Positions 1 through 8,919 of a DNA stretch of 64,000 bases are shown piece by piece. Made by a program: the position numbers and the translations under genes. The notes beneath the pieces are model-generated. The model was given only the letters and a program-made list of their open reading frames with translations. It made no database searches and was not told the origin of the DNA. The DNA lies in NCBI GenBank assembly GCA_009268125.1, contig WBOU01000002.1, positions 310,001-374,000 on the forward strand, written 5' to 3'. The stretch is from Chloroflexia bacterium SDU3-3. GTDB lineage: Bacteria; Chloroflexota; Chloroflexia; Chloroflexales; Roseiflexaceae. Positions within the stretch are counted from its first letter, which is position 1. Every line of letters begins with the position of its first letter.

Positions 1-1
1 C

Positions 2-1255
2 CATATCGTCACGCGTACGCCGCAGGCGGTGCTGCGCCCCGGCTCGGTGCAGGACATCGTGAAGATGGTGAAGTTCGCCCGACGCCACCATATCGCCGTG
101 GCGGCGCGCGGCCAGGGCCACTCGACCTATGGCCAGCCGCTGGTCGACGCGGGCTTCGTGATCGATATGTCCACGCTCAGCCAGATCTGCTCCATCCGCC
201 CGGCCTACGCGGTGGTCGAGGGCGGCGTGCGCTGGATCGACCTGTTCCAGGCCACGCTGGCGCAGGGCCGCATCCCGCCGGTGGCCACCGACTACATCGA
301 CCTGAGCGTGGGCGGCACGCTAAGCGTGGGCGGCATCGGCGGCGCGAGCCACAAGCACGGCCTGCAGATCGACAACGTGCTGGAGCTGCTAGTGGTCACC
401 GGCGAGGGCAAGCTGGTCTCGTGCACGCCCACGCGCAACGCCGCGCTGTTCAACGCGGTGCTGGGCGGCCTGGGCCAGTTCGGCATTATCGTGCGCGCCA
501 CGGTCAAACTGGTGGCGGCCAAGGCCTCGGCACGCACCTACCTGCTCTCCTACGACGACATCGCGCTGTTCACCGCCGACCAGCAGGCCCTGATCGGCGA
601 TGGCCGATTTGACTATGTGGAAGGGCAGATCGTGGCCAAGGCGGGCGGCGGCTGGCAGTATATGATCGAGGCCGCGAGCTTCTACAGCGCGCCTAGCACA
701 CCCAACGATACGGCGCTGCTGGCGGGCCTGAGCTTCAACCCCGGCAGCCAGGCGATCGCCGACGTCACGTACTTCGACTTCCTCAACCGGCTCGCGCCGA
801 CGGTGGCCTTCCTGAAGTCGATCGGCGCGTGGTACCTGCCCCACCCCTGGTACGATGTGTTTGTGCCCGCGTCGCAGGTGAACGCCTACGTCGGCGGGAT
901 TGTGGCCAGCCTGACCGAGGCCGACACCGGCCAGGGGCCAGTGCTGATCTACCCCGTGAAGCGCGCGAAGTTCACCAAGCCGTTCTTCCGCGTGCCGAAC
1001 GAGGAGGTGGTCTTCCTATTCGACATCCTGCGCACGGCGGCCACGCCCGAGATCGCGCAGCAGATGGTGGCCGCCAACCGCGCGCTCTACGAGCAGGTGC
1101 GGGCGCTGGGCGGCACGCGCTACGCCATCGGGGCCATCCCGCTGAGCCAGGCCGAGTGGGCGCAGCACTTCGGCGCGGCGTGGCCGCAGTTCCAGCAGGC
1201 CAAGGCCATGTTCGACCCCGACCACATTCTCTCGCCGGGCCAGGGCATCTTCTAG
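2..1255 (+). CDS. Cytokinin-dehydrogenase-like FAD-linked oxidoreductase (5' end cut by window edge)
   Basis: The reading frame is open from base 2, so the start lies outside the window; a GTG at 29 would remove part of the FAD domain and is not the true start. The N-terminal half is a PCMH-type FAD-binding fold. RGQGHS carries the His (residue 31 from base 29) that is covalently attached to FAD in plant cytokinin oxidases, followed by GGTLSVGGIGG and an NVLELLVVTGEG..LGGLGQFGI stretch typical of that family. The C-terminal substrate-cap domain ends with DPDHILSPGQGIF, close to the CKX C-terminus. Such enzymes oxidise the side-chain C-N bond of N6-isoprenoid adenines, but bacterial relatives may act on other amines or alcohols. 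It stands alone, followed by a hairpin and the tRNA operon. Family placement is firm; the substrate is inferred. Confidence 0.8.
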   Translation, partial: HIVTRTPQAVLRPGSVQDIVKMVKFARRHHIAVAARGQGHSTYGQPLVDAGFVIDMSTLSQICSIRPAYAVVEGGVRWIDLFQATLAQGRIPPVATDYIDLSVGGTLSVGGIGGASHKHGLQIDNVLELLVVTGEGKLVSCTPTRNAALFNAVLGGLGQFGIIVRATVKLVAAKASARTYLLSYDDIALFTADQQALIGDGRFDYVEGQIVAKAGGGWQYMIEAASFYSAPSTPNDTALLAGLSFNPGSQAIADVTYFDFLNRLAPTVAFLKSIGAWYLPHPWYDVFVPASQVNAYVGGIVASLTEADTGQGPVLIYPVKRAKFTKPFFRVPNEEVVFLFDILRTAATPEIAQQMVAANRALYEQVRALGGTRYAIGAIPLSQAEWAQHFGAAWPQFQQAKAMFDPDHILSPGQGIF

Positions 1256-1263
1256 GTGGGCGG

Positions 1264-1303
1264 GCGAACCGGCGGCGGGAAAGGCTTCCCATCGCCGGTT
1301 CGC
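1264..1303 (+). terminator. Hairpin after the flavoenzyme gene
   Basis: Perfect 11-bp stem GCGAACCGGCG (1264-1274) / CGCCGGTTCGC (1293-1303) with an inner GGGAA/TTCCC helix in the loop. It starts 9 bases after the stop codon. The following T tract is weak (ATTTCTA), so termination may be partial. Confidence 0.5.
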
Positions 1304-1320
1304 AGGCATTTCTAGTCCAC

Positions 1321-1349
1321 TTGCAAGGATTCAAAACGTGTGGTATATT
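1321..1349 (+). promoter_or_regulatory. Promoter of the tRNA operon
   Basis: TTGCAA at 1321-1326, a 17-bp spacer and TATATT at 1344-1349 preceded by TGG (extended -10). The expected start is near 1356, a few bases before the first tRNA. It is among the best sigma-70-like matches in the window. Confidence 0.7.
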
Positions 1350-1359
1350 ATGCCCCGAT

Positions 1360-1436
1360 AGGCGGGTAGCTCAATTAGGCAGAGCAGCGGCCTCCAAATC
1401 CGCAGGTTGCAGGTTCGATTCCTGTCCCGCCTGCCA
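1360..1436 (+). tRNA. tRNA-Trp (CCA)
   Basis: The acceptor stem AGGCGGG (1360-1366) pairs with CCCGCCT (1426-1432). The discriminator base is G, the CCA end is encoded (1434-1436), the anticodon loop CTCCAAA gives anticodon CCA, and the T arm contains GGTTCGATTCC. First gene of a three-tRNA operon. Confidence 0.95.
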
Positions 1437-1446
1437 CTCGAATACT

Positions 1447-1532
1447 GGAGCGATGGCCGAGTGGTTTAAGGCAGTTGTCTTGAAAACAACCAGACGCAAG
1501 TCTCGTGGGTTCGAATCCCACTCGCTCCTCCA
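1447..1532 (+). tRNA. tRNA-Ser (UGA)
   Basis: The acceptor stem GGAGCGA (1447-1453) pairs with TCGCTCC (1522-1528) and CCA is encoded. The anticodon loop CTTGAAA gives UGA. A long variable arm (ACGCAAGTCTCGT region) makes it a class II tRNA, as expected for serine. It is 10 bases after tRNA-Trp. Confidence 0.95.
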
Positions 1533-1562
1533 CTGAACACCAGTGGGTACAACAGAATGCAC

Positions 1563-1652
1563 GGGGAGGTCGCATAGAGGCCTAGTGCGGTGGTTTGCTA
1601 AACCGCTAGGGGGGTAACCTCCTCGAGGGTTCGAATCCCTCCCTCCCCGCCA
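1563..1652 (+). tRNA. tRNA-Ser (GCU)
   Basis: The acceptor stem GGGGAGG (1563-1569) pairs with CCTCCCC (1642-1648) and CCA is encoded. The anticodon loop TTGCTAA gives GCU. The long variable arm GGGGGGTAACCTCCTC fits a class II serine tRNA. It is the last tRNA before a strong terminator. Confidence 0.95.
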
Positions 1653-1659
1653 CCTACAC

Positions 1660-1695
1660 GAGAGCGCCCAGCAATGCTGCTGGGCGCTCTCTTTT
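1660..1695 (+). terminator. Rho-independent terminator of the tRNA operon
   Basis: Perfect 14-bp stem (1660-1673 with 1678-1691), tetraloop ATGC, then TTTT. An ATG at 1674 in frame with the next gene lies in the loop, which rules it out as that gene's start. Confidence 0.9.
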
Positions 1696-1711
1696 GCCGC
1701 GCACCAAGCCA

Positions 1712-1720
1712 TGCTATACT
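1712..1720 (+). promoter_or_regulatory. Extended -10 promoter of the A2M-like gene
   Basis: TGCTATACT (TGn + TATACT at 1715-1720). The predicted transcription start is near 1727, four bases before the ATG at 1731, so the mRNA would be almost leaderless. A weak TTGCCG lies 15 bp upstream. No Shine-Dalgarno sequence precedes the ATG. Confidence 0.6.
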
Positions 1721-1730
1721 AGCCGCTGCT

Positions 1731-4700
1731 ATGCCTGAACACGACGCTGCTGGCCGCTGGAAAGATAGATTCGGACACCTGGGCCGCCGCCAGATCGGCG
1801 GGCCGCTAGCCCTGGTGCTCTTCTTTGTGCTGGGCGTGCTGGCGGCCTTCCCCGCGCCGCTGCGCGCCCGCCCCGCGCTGGCCTCGATCAGCCCCGCCCC
1901 CGGCAGCACGATCTCCCCGCAGGCCGCGATCACGCTGCGCTTCACCCAGCCCATGGATCGGCAGTCGGTCGAGCGGGCGATCCTCATCTCGCCCGCCGCC
2001 GCGCTGCGTTTCCGCTGGGCCGAAGATGGCAGCGCGCTGACCATCGCGCCTGCCGAGCCGCTGGCCCCCGGCGCGCGCTACACGCTGAGCCTGGGCGCGC
2101 AGGCGCAGGGTCGGGGTGGCATGGCGCTGCTGCAGGGGGCGCAGGCCGTGTTCGCGATCGCCGCGGCGCAGGGCGTGCTGCTGGCCTCGCCAGCCCCCGG
2201 CGCGCGCGACACCACACCGGATGCGCCGATCAGCCTGCTCTTCAGCCGCCCGATGGTGTCCGAGGCGCAGGTGGGCGTGCCGCTGGCCTCGCCACCGCTG
2301 CAGCTTGACCCCGCCACCCTCGGCGAGGCGCTGTGGCTAGATGCCGAGACCCTGCTGTTTCGGCCCGCCGCGCCGCTGGCTGCGGGCACGACCTACACCG
2401 CCACGCTGGCTGCGGGCCTTCCCGATGCGGCGGGCGAGCGCGTGGCCACGCCCTACGTGTGGCGATTTAGCACCGCCGCCCCGCGTGTGCTGGCCGCCGC
2501 GCCGCCACTCGCCGCCCAGCGGGTGGCGCTGGGCGCGCCGCTCTCGCTCACACTGTCGCAGCCGGTGCCCTTCCCTAGCCCCAGCGCCACCCTGGTGATC
2601 AGCCCCTCGGTCGATGGCGCGTTCTCGCAGGCAGTCCTGCCCGATGCTACGCAGGTGATCACCTTCACCCCGGCGGGCGGCTGGATGCCCGATACCGCCT
2701 ACAGCGCCGCCCTGACCCTTGGGGACGCGGCGCAGCCCGCCCAGCGCTGGGAGTTTCGCACCGCGCCGAGGCCGCTGGTGGCTGGGCGCTACCCCGGCCA
2801 GGGCCAGCCGCTGGCGCTGGGCCAGCCGCTACGGGTGATCTTCAGCACGCCAGTGGACCAGCGGGTGCTGGAGCGCGCCCTGCAGATCTCCCCGCCGGTC
2901 GAGGGCCTGGCTATCACCGCCAGCGGCAACGAGGCGCGGATCTCGGCGGCCTTTGCGGCGAGCAGCGCCTACACGCTCACGCTTCCGGCAGATCTCACCG
3001 ATATGAACGGCGCGGCGCTGGGTGCGGCCTACGATCTGCGCTTCCAGACCGCCGAGGCGCCGCCATCGCTAGCGGCCCCAGCGGCGCAGGCCCATGTGCT
3101 GCGCATCCCGCCTGGCGCGCTTGGCCCACAGATCGCCAGCCGAAATCTGACGGCGCTCAGCGCCGCGCTGTATCGTCTGGATGCCGACTCGGCGGTGCGC
3201 ATGCTGGGTTTCGCCGAGGGCGACTGGCAGTCGTTTGACCCGGCGCGCTACGGGCTGCCGCTGGTGCGCGGCTGGGAGGCGCGGCTGCGCGATGCGGCGG
3301 GCGGGCAGATTCTGGCGCTGGGCGAGCGCGGGCCGGTGCCTGCCGGGATCTACTACCTGCGGCTGCGCGCCGTGGGCACGCTGCGGCTCGATCTGCTGCT
3401 GAGCGTGTCGGATGTGGATGCGCAGCTGCGGCAGAGCCGCACCGATGCGGCGGTGTGGGCCACGGTGGGCGGCGCCCCGTCGGAAGGGCTGCCTGTGTGG
3501 CTCTACCGCGAGGGCGCGCTGGTGGCCCAGGGCGCGACCGGCGGCGATGGCGTGTTCCGCGCCCCCGCCGATGGCTCGGCGCGCCTGGTGGCGCTGGTGG
3601 GCGATGGCGGCCTGGCGCTGGGCGAGGCGGTGCTGCCCAGCCAGGCGCTGCCGCTGACCGCCACGCTGCTGACCGATCGGCGCGAGTATGTGCCGGGCGA
3701 CCGCATCTACGTGGGCGGGTTTGTGCGCGGTAGCGGCCTGGGCGCTGCGCCGCCCGATGTGCTGAGCGGCACGCTCTCGCTGCGCAGCCGCGCTACCACC
3801 GAGCAGGTGGCCGCCACCGCCGCCCATGTGGGCGCGGGTGGTGTGATCAGCGCCAGCCTGGCGCTGCCGCCAGCGGCGCTGCCGGGGCGCTATATGCTGG
3901 CGCTGAGCCTGGGCAGTCAGCTGTTCACCGCCGATCTGGCGATTGCGGGTGACGCGCCGTCGCCCGATGTGGCGATCGAGCTGCCGCCTGCGGTGGCCTC
4001 GGGCCAGCCGCTGACGGCCACGCTGCGGGTGGAGGATGGCGGCCTGCCGCTGCCGCTGGCCCCGCTGACCTGGTCCCTGGCGCTGGGGCCCGACGATGCG
4101 CCGGGCCATGTGGTGGCGGCTGGGCAGGGGACGGCGGGCCTGGATGGCCGTCTAACCCTGGTGCTGTCGGACAGCGTGCGGGTTGATGTGCGCTCGCGCT
4201 ACACCCTGACCGCACGGCTTGCCAACACCACCGTGCCGCGCCCGCCTGCGCTGGCCGCCGGGGTGGCTGCGCCCGCCGCTGCGCAGATCGGCATCCGCCT
4301 CGATCGCCGGATCGTGCCCGCTGGCCAGCCCTTTGATGTGGCGCTGGCGCTGACCGGGGCGGCGGGCGAGCCGCTGCCAAACCGCGCGCTCTCGGTTGAG
4401 CTCTCGCAGCTGCCCGATGGCGAGCTTCCATCTGGGCGGCGCACCCGCATGCTGGCCAAGAGCATCCGCACCCGCGATGATGGGACCGCCAGCATTACGC
4501 TCTCCGGCGGGCGCGGCGGTCTGTACGAGATCGCCGTGACCGCCGCCGATCAGGCTGGCCGCCCCTCGGCGGCGCGCGCCCATGTCTGGCTTGCGGGTGA
4601 TGAGACGGCATGGCCAGCGGTGGCGGGCCAGCGGCTGCCGCTGCTGGCCGACCGCGCCAGCTACCGCGCGGGCGATGTGGCCCAGCTGCTCATCCCCGCC

Positions 4701-6815
4701 GACTTTCGCGCGCGGCGGGCGCTGCTGATCGCGCGGCAGGGCGACCGCATGGATGTGTCGGTGCGCGATGTTCGCCCTGGCGGCGTGATTACGGTGCCGC
4801 TCGGGCTGGGCGCAAGCGAGGTGGCGGTGGAACTGCTGCTGGCTGGCCAGGGCGGCGCGGCCAGCGCGACGCTGGCGGTGGAGCAACCCCCGGCGCTGCG
4901 GCTCTCGCTCGTGCACGGCACGCCGGTGGCACCGCGCGCCACGCTGCCGATCACGATCACCGCCGCCGACGCTGAGGGGCGCGGGGTGGCGACCGACCTA
5001 GCGCTGTCGGTGTACCAGCGGCTGCCCTCGGGCGAGTCGCGGCTGCTGCGCTGGCAGCCGGATTTGCCGACCGACCCTGGCGGAGTGCTCGCCTTCCCCC
5101 TGGCTCTGCCCGCCCCGCCCGCCGAGGTGATCGTGCAGGCGTGGGCGGCGGGTGCGGGCCAGCACCCCGCCGAGGTGCGCCAGACGCTGACGATCACCAG
5201 CCCGCTGTCGCTGGATGTGCAGGCCCCCAGCGTGATGCGCCAGGGCGATCAGGCCGAGATCCGGGCCACGCTACGCAGCACGAGCCACGCCGCGCAGGCG
5301 GTGGATGTCACGCTGGGCATGTCGGGGGTGCAGCTGACCGGTGGGGGCGAGCGCCAGCGCATCACGCTCGGCCCAGGCGCGCAGGTCGAGCTGGCATGGC
5401 GCGTGTCGGCGCTCGACTCGCCCCAGGCCAGCGTGCGGGTGGTGGCGCTGGGCCAGGGCGGCACGCTGGAGCTGCGCTCGCTGGCGTGGGATGTGCAGCC
5501 GAGCGATGCCCCCCTGCTGTCCCACGGCGCGCTGGTTGATCGGATCTGGTCGGGCGCGGTCGAGCGCCCGGTGGGGCAGCCGCTGGATGTGCGGCTATCG
5601 GCGTCGATCCAGGCGCTGGAGCAGCAGGCCTTGGCGCAGCTGTCTGCCACGCCGCAGCGCGCCGCCGAGGAGAGCGCCGCGCTGCTGCAGCTGGCCGCGC
5701 CGCTGACATCCACTGCCGATCTGGCCTACCAGGCCCTGGCCGAGCTGCTGGCCCAGCAGGGTGCGGATGGCGGCTGGCGCGTGGCGGGCGCGCAGGCCGC
5801 CGACCCAGATCTGAGCCTGTTCGCGCTGGAGAGCCTGGCCGTAGCGCGGCGCGCGGGCGTGGCCGTGCCCGATGCGGCGCTGACGCGCGGCGCTGCTGCC
5901 CTGGGCGAGGTGCCGCGCGCCTATATCGCCAGCCTGCTTGGCCCCGCCCCCGCGCCCAGCGCCAGCGCCGCCAGCGGGCTGCGCCCCAATGATATGGCGC
6001 TGCTGCTGCTGTCGCTGCCGCGCGGCTCCACCGCCGCCGCCGAGCTGGCAGGCGCGCTGCAGGCCCAGGTCGCACACGATGCGGCTGGTAGCTATGTGCC
6101 CAGCGCCAGCTATGGCGGCAGCTTCGCCGCCACCGCGCTGGCCGCCCGCGCCTTTGCGGTGGCCCAGCCCGACATACCCGTGCTGCCCGAGATGCGGCGC
6201 TGGCTGGCTGCATCCTATGGGCCGCAGGGCTGGGGTGGCGGGATGCGGGCGGTGCGCGCCATCGCGGCCATGCGCGGTGCGCTGCCCGAGCGCGCGAGCC
6301 TGGCCAGCCTGCAGGCCGATGGGCGGATCATCCCGACCGGCGGCGAACTGCTGCGCCTACCCGCCGCCCCGCTCTCGCGCACCCTGGTGCTGACGGCTAC
6401 CGCCCAGGGCGCTGCGCTGCTGGGTTACAGCGCAGCGCCGCTGTCCCCTAGCCCTTCAAACGACGTGCACGTGCTGCGCGAATATCTGGACCCACGCACT
6501 GGCCAGCCGATCGCGCTGGATGGCGTGGCGCTGGGCGACGTGGTGCTGGTGCGCCTCACCTTTGTGGTGGCCCGCCCGCTAGATGTGCTGCGGGGCGAGG
6601 ATGCGCTGCCGGGCGGGTTTCGCCTCATCGGCGATGTGGCGGGCGGGGCGGCGATGCGCTGGGGTGCGGCGGGCGTGCAGCCGGGCGTCTACCAGCGCAG
6701 CTACCTGATGCAGGCCGCGCATCGTGGCCAGTATCGCGCGCCCCCCACTGTCTTCCACGGCAGCGATAGCGCGGTGGTGGGCCTGGGCCGCCCGCTTGAG
6801 ATACGCATCCGTTAG
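1731..6815 (+). CDS. Giant alpha-2-macroglobulin-like envelope protein with Ig-like (Big_5/SbsA) repeats, cysteine-free
   Basis: 1694 aa from the ATG at 1731, chosen because the upstream ATG at 1674 lies in a terminator loop. Residues 24-40 form one hydrophobic segment (signal anchor or uncleaved signal). Then come four SbsA-type Ig-like domains, each starting like SPAPGSTISPQAAITLRF (about residues 50, 147, 255 and 345). An A2M_N/MG2-like strand (DRREYVPGDRIYVGG, near 649) follows, then further beta domains, an A2M-type segment MRQGDQAEIRATL near 1168, and a helical TED-like region from about 1323 to 1500. I see no CxEQ thioester motif and no cysteine anywhere, so covalent protease trapping is unlikely. 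Bacterial A2Ms protect the envelope; this one may be structural. Monocistronic by context. Confidence 0.75.
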   Translation: MPEHDAAGRWKDRFGHLGRRQIGGPLALVLFFVLGVLAAFPAPLRARPALASISPAPGSTISPQAAITLRFTQPMDRQSVERAILISPAAALRFRWAEDGSALTIAPAEPLAPGARYTLSLGAQAQGRGGMALLQGAQAVFAIAAAQGVLLASPAPGARDTTPDAPISLLFSRPMVSEAQVGVPLASPPLQLDPATLGEALWLDAETLLFRPAAPLAAGTTYTATLAAGLPDAAGERVATPYVWRFSTAAPRVLAAAPPLAAQRVALGAPLSLTLSQPVPFPSPSATLVISPSVDGAFSQAVLPDATQVITFTPAGGWMPDTAYSAALTLGDAAQPAQRWEFRTAPRPLVAGRYPGQGQPLALGQPLRVIFSTPVDQRVLERALQISPPVEGLAITASGNEARISAAFAASSAYTLTLPADLTDMNGAALGAAYDLRFQTAEAPPSLAAPAAQAHVLRIPPGALGPQIASRNLTALSAALYRLDADSAVRMLGFAEGDWQSFDPARYGLPLVRGWEARLRDAAGGQILALGERGPVPAGIYYLRLRAVGTLRLDLLLSVSDVDAQLRQSRTDAAVWATVGGAPSEGLPVWLYREGALVAQGATGGDGVFRAPADGSARLVALVGDGGLALGEAVLPSQALPLTATLLTDRREYVPGDRIYVGGFVRGSGLGAAPPDVLSGTLSLRSRATTEQVAATAAHVGAGGVISASLALPPAALPGRYMLALSLGSQLFTADLAIAGDAPSPDVAIELPPAVASGQPLTATLRVEDGGLPLPLAPLTWSLALGPDDAPGHVVAAGQGTAGLDGRLTLVLSDSVRVDVRSRYTLTARLANTTVPRPPALAAGVAAPAAAQIGIRLDRRIVPAGQPFDVALALTGAAGEPLPNRALSVELSQLPDGELPSGRRTRMLAKSIRTRDDGTASITLSGGRGGLYEIAVTAADQAGRPSAARAHVWLAGDETAWPAVAGQRLPLLADRASYRAGDVAQLLIPADFRARRALLIARQGDRMDVSVRDVRPGGVITVPLGLGASEVAVELLLAGQGGAASATLAVEQPPALRLSLVHGTPVAPRATLPITITAADAEGRGVATDLALSVYQRLPSGESRLLRWQPDLPTDPGGVLAFPLALPAPPAEVIVQAWAAGAGQHPAEVRQTLTITSPLSLDVQAPSVMRQGDQAEIRATLRSTSHAAQAVDVTLGMSGVQLTGGGERQRITLGPGAQVELAWRVSALDSPQASVRVVALGQGGTLELRSLAWDVQPSDAPLLSHGALVDRIWSGAVERPVGQPLDVRLSASIQALEQQALAQLSATPQRAAEESAALLQLAAPLTSTADLAYQALAELLAQQGADGGWRVAGAQAADPDLSLFALESLAVARRAGVAVPDAALTRGAAALGEVPRAYIASLLGPAPAPSASAASGLRPNDMALLLLSLPRGSTAAAELAGALQAQVAHDAAGSYVPSASYGGSFAATALAARAFAVAQPDIPVLPEMRRWLAASYGPQGWGGGMRAVRAIAAMRGALPERASLASLQADGRIIPTGGELLRLPAAPLSRTLVLTATAQGAALLGYSAAPLSPSPSNDVHVLREYLDPRTGQPIALDGVALGDVVLVRLTFVVARPLDVLRGEDALPGGFRLIGDVAGGAAMRWGAAGVQPGVYQRSYLMQAAHRGQYRAPPTVFHGSDSAVVGLGRPLEIRIR

Positions 6816-6861
6816 CGTGTGCTGCTATCATTTGAACTCGGAAATATCTTGGCAAATACGG

Positions 6862-6867
6862 TATAAT
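6862..6867 (+). promoter_or_regulatory. -10 box for the orphan response regulator
   Basis: A consensus TATAAT lies 55 bp before the ATG at 6922, after the A2M-like stop codon. No convincing -35 is present at 16-18 bp. The leader would be about 48 nt and contains the Shine-Dalgarno AAGGAAG. Confidence 0.5.
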
Positions 6868-6921
6868 AGCCGCAACTATAGAAAGAACCTGTGATACTGC
6901 TCCACGCTGAAGGAAGATTCT

Positions 6922-7716
6922 ATGACCGAACAGAGCCGTCTCCTTGTGGTCGATGACGAGGTGAACATTCGGCGCACGCTGGTGGCGCTGCTCCAGCGCA
7001 GCGGCTACACCGTGGAATCAGCAGAAAATGGCGAAGAGGCCGTGGTGCTGCTGGAAAAGCAGCGCTTCGACCTGCTGCTGGTCGACCTCAAGATGCCTGG
7101 GATGGATGGCATGCAGGTGGTGGCCGCCGCCCGCACCCGCCAGCCCGAGATCGAGATCATTGTGCTCACCGGGCATGGCTCGCTTGAGACGGCGGTCGAG
7201 GGTCTGCACCAGGGCGTGTTCGACTACCTGCTGAAGACCACCGAGCCGCCCAAGGTGATCGAGCGCGTGAAGGCCGCCCTCACCCACCACTCGCAGCAGA
7301 CCCGCCAGAAGGCCCTGCTGGATATGGTGGGCAGCGCGGTGGATGAGCTGCGCTCGCAGCAGACCCGCAGCGAGTCATCCGAGCGCACGGGGCCGTCGGA
7401 TCGCCTAGTGACAGCGGGCGCGCTGCAGATCGACACCTGGCGGCAGGTCGCCACCATCGATGGCCGCTCGCTCTCGCTGACGCCCACCGAGTTCCGCGTG
7501 CTGCTGTGCCTGGCCGAGCACGCCGGCAACATGCTCAGCTACTCGCAGCTGGTGCGCTGCGCCCAGGGCTACGATGCCGACGAGGCCGAGGCGGGCGACC
7601 TGATCAAGCCCCACATCCACCACCTGCGCCAGAAGATCGAGCCGGACCCCAGCGCCCCGCGCTACCTGCTGAATGTGCGCGGCAAGGGCTACCTGTTCTC
7701 GCCTGTTGGCGGCTAG
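6922..7716 (+). CDS. Response regulator, receiver plus OmpR-type winged helix
   Basis: 264 aa. The N-terminal receiver is complete: acidic pair D11-D12, phosphoacceptor D55 in LLLVDLKMPGMDG, T83 in VLTGHG and K105 in YLLKT. An unusually long, polar linker of about 60 residues (Q/S/R-rich) joins it to a C-terminal Trans_Reg_C winged helix (LTPTEFRVLLCLAEHAGN ... YLLNVRGKGYLF). It is a phosphorylation-controlled DNA-binding protein. No kinase gene is adjacent, so its partner is unknown; four kinases elsewhere in the window are candidates only in principle. Start supported by AAGGAAG seven bases upstream. Confidence 0.9.
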   Translation: MTEQSRLLVVDDEVNIRRTLVALLQRSGYTVESAENGEEAVVLLEKQRFDLLLVDLKMPGMDGMQVVAAARTRQPEIEIIVLTGHGSLETAVEGLHQGVFDYLLKTTEPPKVIERVKAALTHHSQQTRQKALLDMVGSAVDELRSQQTRSESSERTGPSDRLVTAGALQIDTWRQVATIDGRSLSLTPTEFRVLLCLAEHAGNMLSYSQLVRCAQGYDADEAEAGDLIKPHIHHLRQKIEPDPSAPRYLLNVRGKGYLFSPVGG

Positions 7717-7732
7717 GCTCCCCACAGCACAT

Positions 7733-7774
7733 AAAAAAGCAGGCCGGTGGCTTATGCCACCGGCCTGCTTTTTT
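7733..7774. terminator. Bidirectional terminator
   Basis: A(6) + GCAGGCCGGTGGC (7739-7751), loop TTAT, GCCACCGGCCTGC (7756-7768) + T(6). A perfect 13-bp stem with A and T tracts serves both converging genes (6922 + and 7784 -). Confidence 0.95.
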
Positions 7775-7783
7775 ATACGCTAG

Positions 7784-8836
7784 CTACTTCTGCACGATCA
7801 GCGCCGTGACCATGCCGAACATACCGTGGTCGCTCTCGGCGTGCGAGAGGATGTGGCAGTGGAAGGCCCACACGCCCTCCTCGGTGCAGTCGATGATCAC
7901 ATCCCAGCGCTCGCCAGGGGCGACGTTCAGCGTGTCGCACATCCAGGGCTGCGGCTGCGGCCAGCCGTCCTTGGCGATCACCAGCTGGGGCATGCCGTGC
8001 AGGTGCATCGGGTGGATCAGCGCGCCCTCGTTCATGTAGCGGATGCGCACCTTCTGGCCCAGCTTGGCCACGATCGGCTCGGTGGCCGGGAAGCCCTTGC
8101 CGTTGAAGGTCATGCCGCCCAGCGCGTCGTTGAGGATGAGCACGTAGTCCACATCGACCGCAGGCTCCTTGCTCTTGTCCTTCGGCTCCACGATGAACGC
8201 GCCCAGCAGACCACGGCCCACCTGCTTGGTCGAGTTGTGGTGCGAGTGGTACATGTGCGAGCCGCTGTTCCGGACCGTAAACTCGTAGGTGAAGGATGTG
8301 CCGGGCTTGACCGGATCCTGGGTGATGCCGGGCACGCCGTCCATGTTGTTTGGCACGATCAGGCCGTGGAAGTGGATGGCGGTGCTCTCGGGCAGCTCGT
8401 TCTTCAGCACCACGCGCACCTTGTCGCCCTCGGTCACGCGGATCTGCGGGCCGGGCATGGTGCCGTTATAGGTCCAGGCATCCACAAAGGTGCCCTTGGT
8501 CACTTCCCACTTGGTGACGGCGGCGGTGATGTTGAAGACCTTCACATCGCCATCCATAACAGGCTCGAATGGCTGATTGCCCTTGGTGGTGGTCTCTTTG
8601 CCCGCCACAAATGCCTTCACGCCATCTACGTGCATCTGGTCCATCTGATCCACGGTCAGCTGGCCGCTCGGCACGGTGGTGGGCTCGCCGCCCTCGCCCT
8701 GGGTGATCTGTGTGGCCACGGCGGCCGGCGCGCCGCTGTTGTTGCATGCGGCCAGCACGCCGGTGACGACCGGCACGCTCACGCCAATCGAGGCGTTTTT
8801 CAGAAAGCTGCGGCGCGATGCCTTTTCGATGCTCAT
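7784..8836 (-). CDS. Two-domain multicopper oxidase, Tat-exported lipoprotein
   Basis: 350 aa. The N-terminus has a twin-arginine motif (SRRSFLK, residues 7-13) and a lipobox ending VLAAC31, so the enzyme is probably exported folded and lipid-anchored outside. Copper motifs are HFHG, HMYHSHH, HPMHLHG and the C-terminal HCHILSHAESDHGM with the Cys between two His (type 1/type 3 ligands). The length and two cupredoxin domains fit small laccase-like or two-domain MCOs rather than three-domain laccases; a copper nitrite reductase is the alternative. It couples one-electron oxidation of phenols or metal ions to O2 reduction. Monocistronic, converging on the response regulator. Confidence 0.9.
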   Translation of the reverse strand: MSIEKASRRSFLKNASIGVSVPVVTGVLAACNNSGAPAAVATQITQGEGGEPTTVPSGQLTVDQMDQMHVDGVKAFVAGKETTTKGNQPFEPVMDGDVKVFNITAAVTKWEVTKGTFVDAWTYNGTMPGPQIRVTEGDKVRVVLKNELPESTAIHFHGLIVPNNMDGVPGITQDPVKPGTSFTYEFTVRNSGSHMYHSHHNSTKQVGRGLLGAFIVEPKDKSKEPAVDVDYVLILNDALGGMTFNGKGFPATEPIVAKLGQKVRIRYMNEGALIHPMHLHGMPQLVIAKDGWPQPQPWMCDTLNVAPGERWDVIIDCTEEGVWAFHCHILSHAESDHGMFGMVTALIVQK

Positions 8837-8919
8837 GATCTTGCCCTTATGGATGACTAAACAAGGAAACAGTTTTTGGAAGAAAGAACAGGTTTTCCCG
8901 GCATCAGCCGGATGCTAGA

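Noticed and set aside
1674-1730. Upstream ATG extending the A2M-like protein by 19 residues
   Set aside because: It lies in the loop of the tRNA-operon terminator and upstream of the gene's own -10 box.
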